Assembly (NCBI GenBank): GCA_002345545.1
Contig: DDVW01000003.1
Location: forward strand, 31,072 to 95,071
Length of the DNA: 64,000 nt
Origin: Stenotrophomonas sp. UBA2302
GTDB lineage: Bacteria; Pseudomonadota; Gammaproteobacteria; Xanthomonadales; Xanthomonadaceae
Reading direction: 5' to 3'
The notes under the pieces are model-generated. The model was not told the origin of the DNA. It searched no databases and saw only the letters and a list, made by a program, of their open reading frames with translations. Positions 63,911 to 64,000 of this stretch are shown here, piece by piece; position 1 is the first letter of the stretch; every line of letters starts with the position of its first letter. Both the position numbers and the translations under genes were made by a program.

Positions 63911-63950
63911 CGCGTAACCCGGGTAAGGCCAACGGTCGCACCCGGGGTTC
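63911..63950. repeat. Intergenic palindromic repeat of the 'CCCGGGTAAGGCC' type
   Basis: AACCCGGGT (63916-63924) and ACCCGGGGTT (63940-63949) form an imperfect stem around AAGGCCAACGGTCGC. The sequence resembles short palindromes common between genes in Xanthomonadaceae. The remaining bases to 64000 carry no recognised gene. Confidence 0.6.
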
Positions 63951-64000
63951 GGCAGGTCGGAGGGGGCGGATTTCCCGGCTGCGCTTTGCTTACCCAATGG

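Overview
The window is ordinary chromosomal DNA of high G+C content with dense, short-spaced genes. Gene order and protein character point to the gammaproteobacterial family Xanthomonadaceae, most likely Stenotrophomonas or a close relative. The signs are rsfS-nadD-holA-lptE-leuS in one block, a regulator-sufB-C-D-S cluster, a lysine-rich HU protein, and a lone RnfB near metG. This is inference from gene content; no database was searched. No prophage, complete insertion sequence, rRNA operon or CRISPR array was seen.

Layout. 1-6.1 kb (minus strand): leuS, lptE, holA, nadD and the first codons of rsfS, plus a DUF998 membrane protein. 6.4-18.8 kb: housekeeping and envelope genes, including a YbbN-type thioredoxin, DUF502 and DUF885 proteins, a serine hydrolase, a VOC protein, DUF2147, metG, a HAD phosphatase, an orphan RnfB and RidA. 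18.8-33.9 kb: many small conserved genes (HD hydrolase, 2'-5' RNA ligase family, PhnA, YegD-like Hsp70, MscS-like channel, MFS efflux, DksA-like, YgjP-like, pseudouridine synthase), then azlCD, sstT, a phospholipase D family protein and an HDOD protein. 33.9-34.8 kb is gene-poor, with hairpins and a 26-bp tandem repeat. 34.8-38.6 kb: rlmB, rnr and two nearly identical tRNA-Leu(CAG) genes, each with its own promoter and terminator. 39-44.5 kb: amidohydrolase, glycine-zipper protein, OsmC, a lysine-tailed HU protein and a SET-domain methyltransferase. 44.7-51.3 kb: the SUF iron-sulfur operon (Rrf2 regulator, sufB, a small LprI-like gene, sufC, sufD, sufS), followed by a GNAT acetyltransferase and a Rieske ferredoxin.

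51.4-63.9 kb is an iron-acquisition island with three Fur-box-like promoters. Two promoters each precede a small membrane-anchored protein and then a TonB-dependent receptor. The first of these units also carries PiuC and a Sel1-repeat protein. The third promoter drives a five-gene operon: PepSY membrane protein, exported DUF2271 protein, exported DUF4198 protein, the FMN transferase ApbE, and a membrane-anchored flavodoxin/NADPH reductase. The DUF2271 protein carries a DGVTGPT sequence that resembles the site ApbE flavinylates. The most economical reading is a flavin-based electron line from cytosolic NADPH to the periplasm that reduces ferric siderophores brought in by the receptors. With the neighbouring SUF operon this gives capture, reduction and cofactor assembly of iron in about 19 kb. 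The ApbE here has no signal peptide, which is a topological puzzle.
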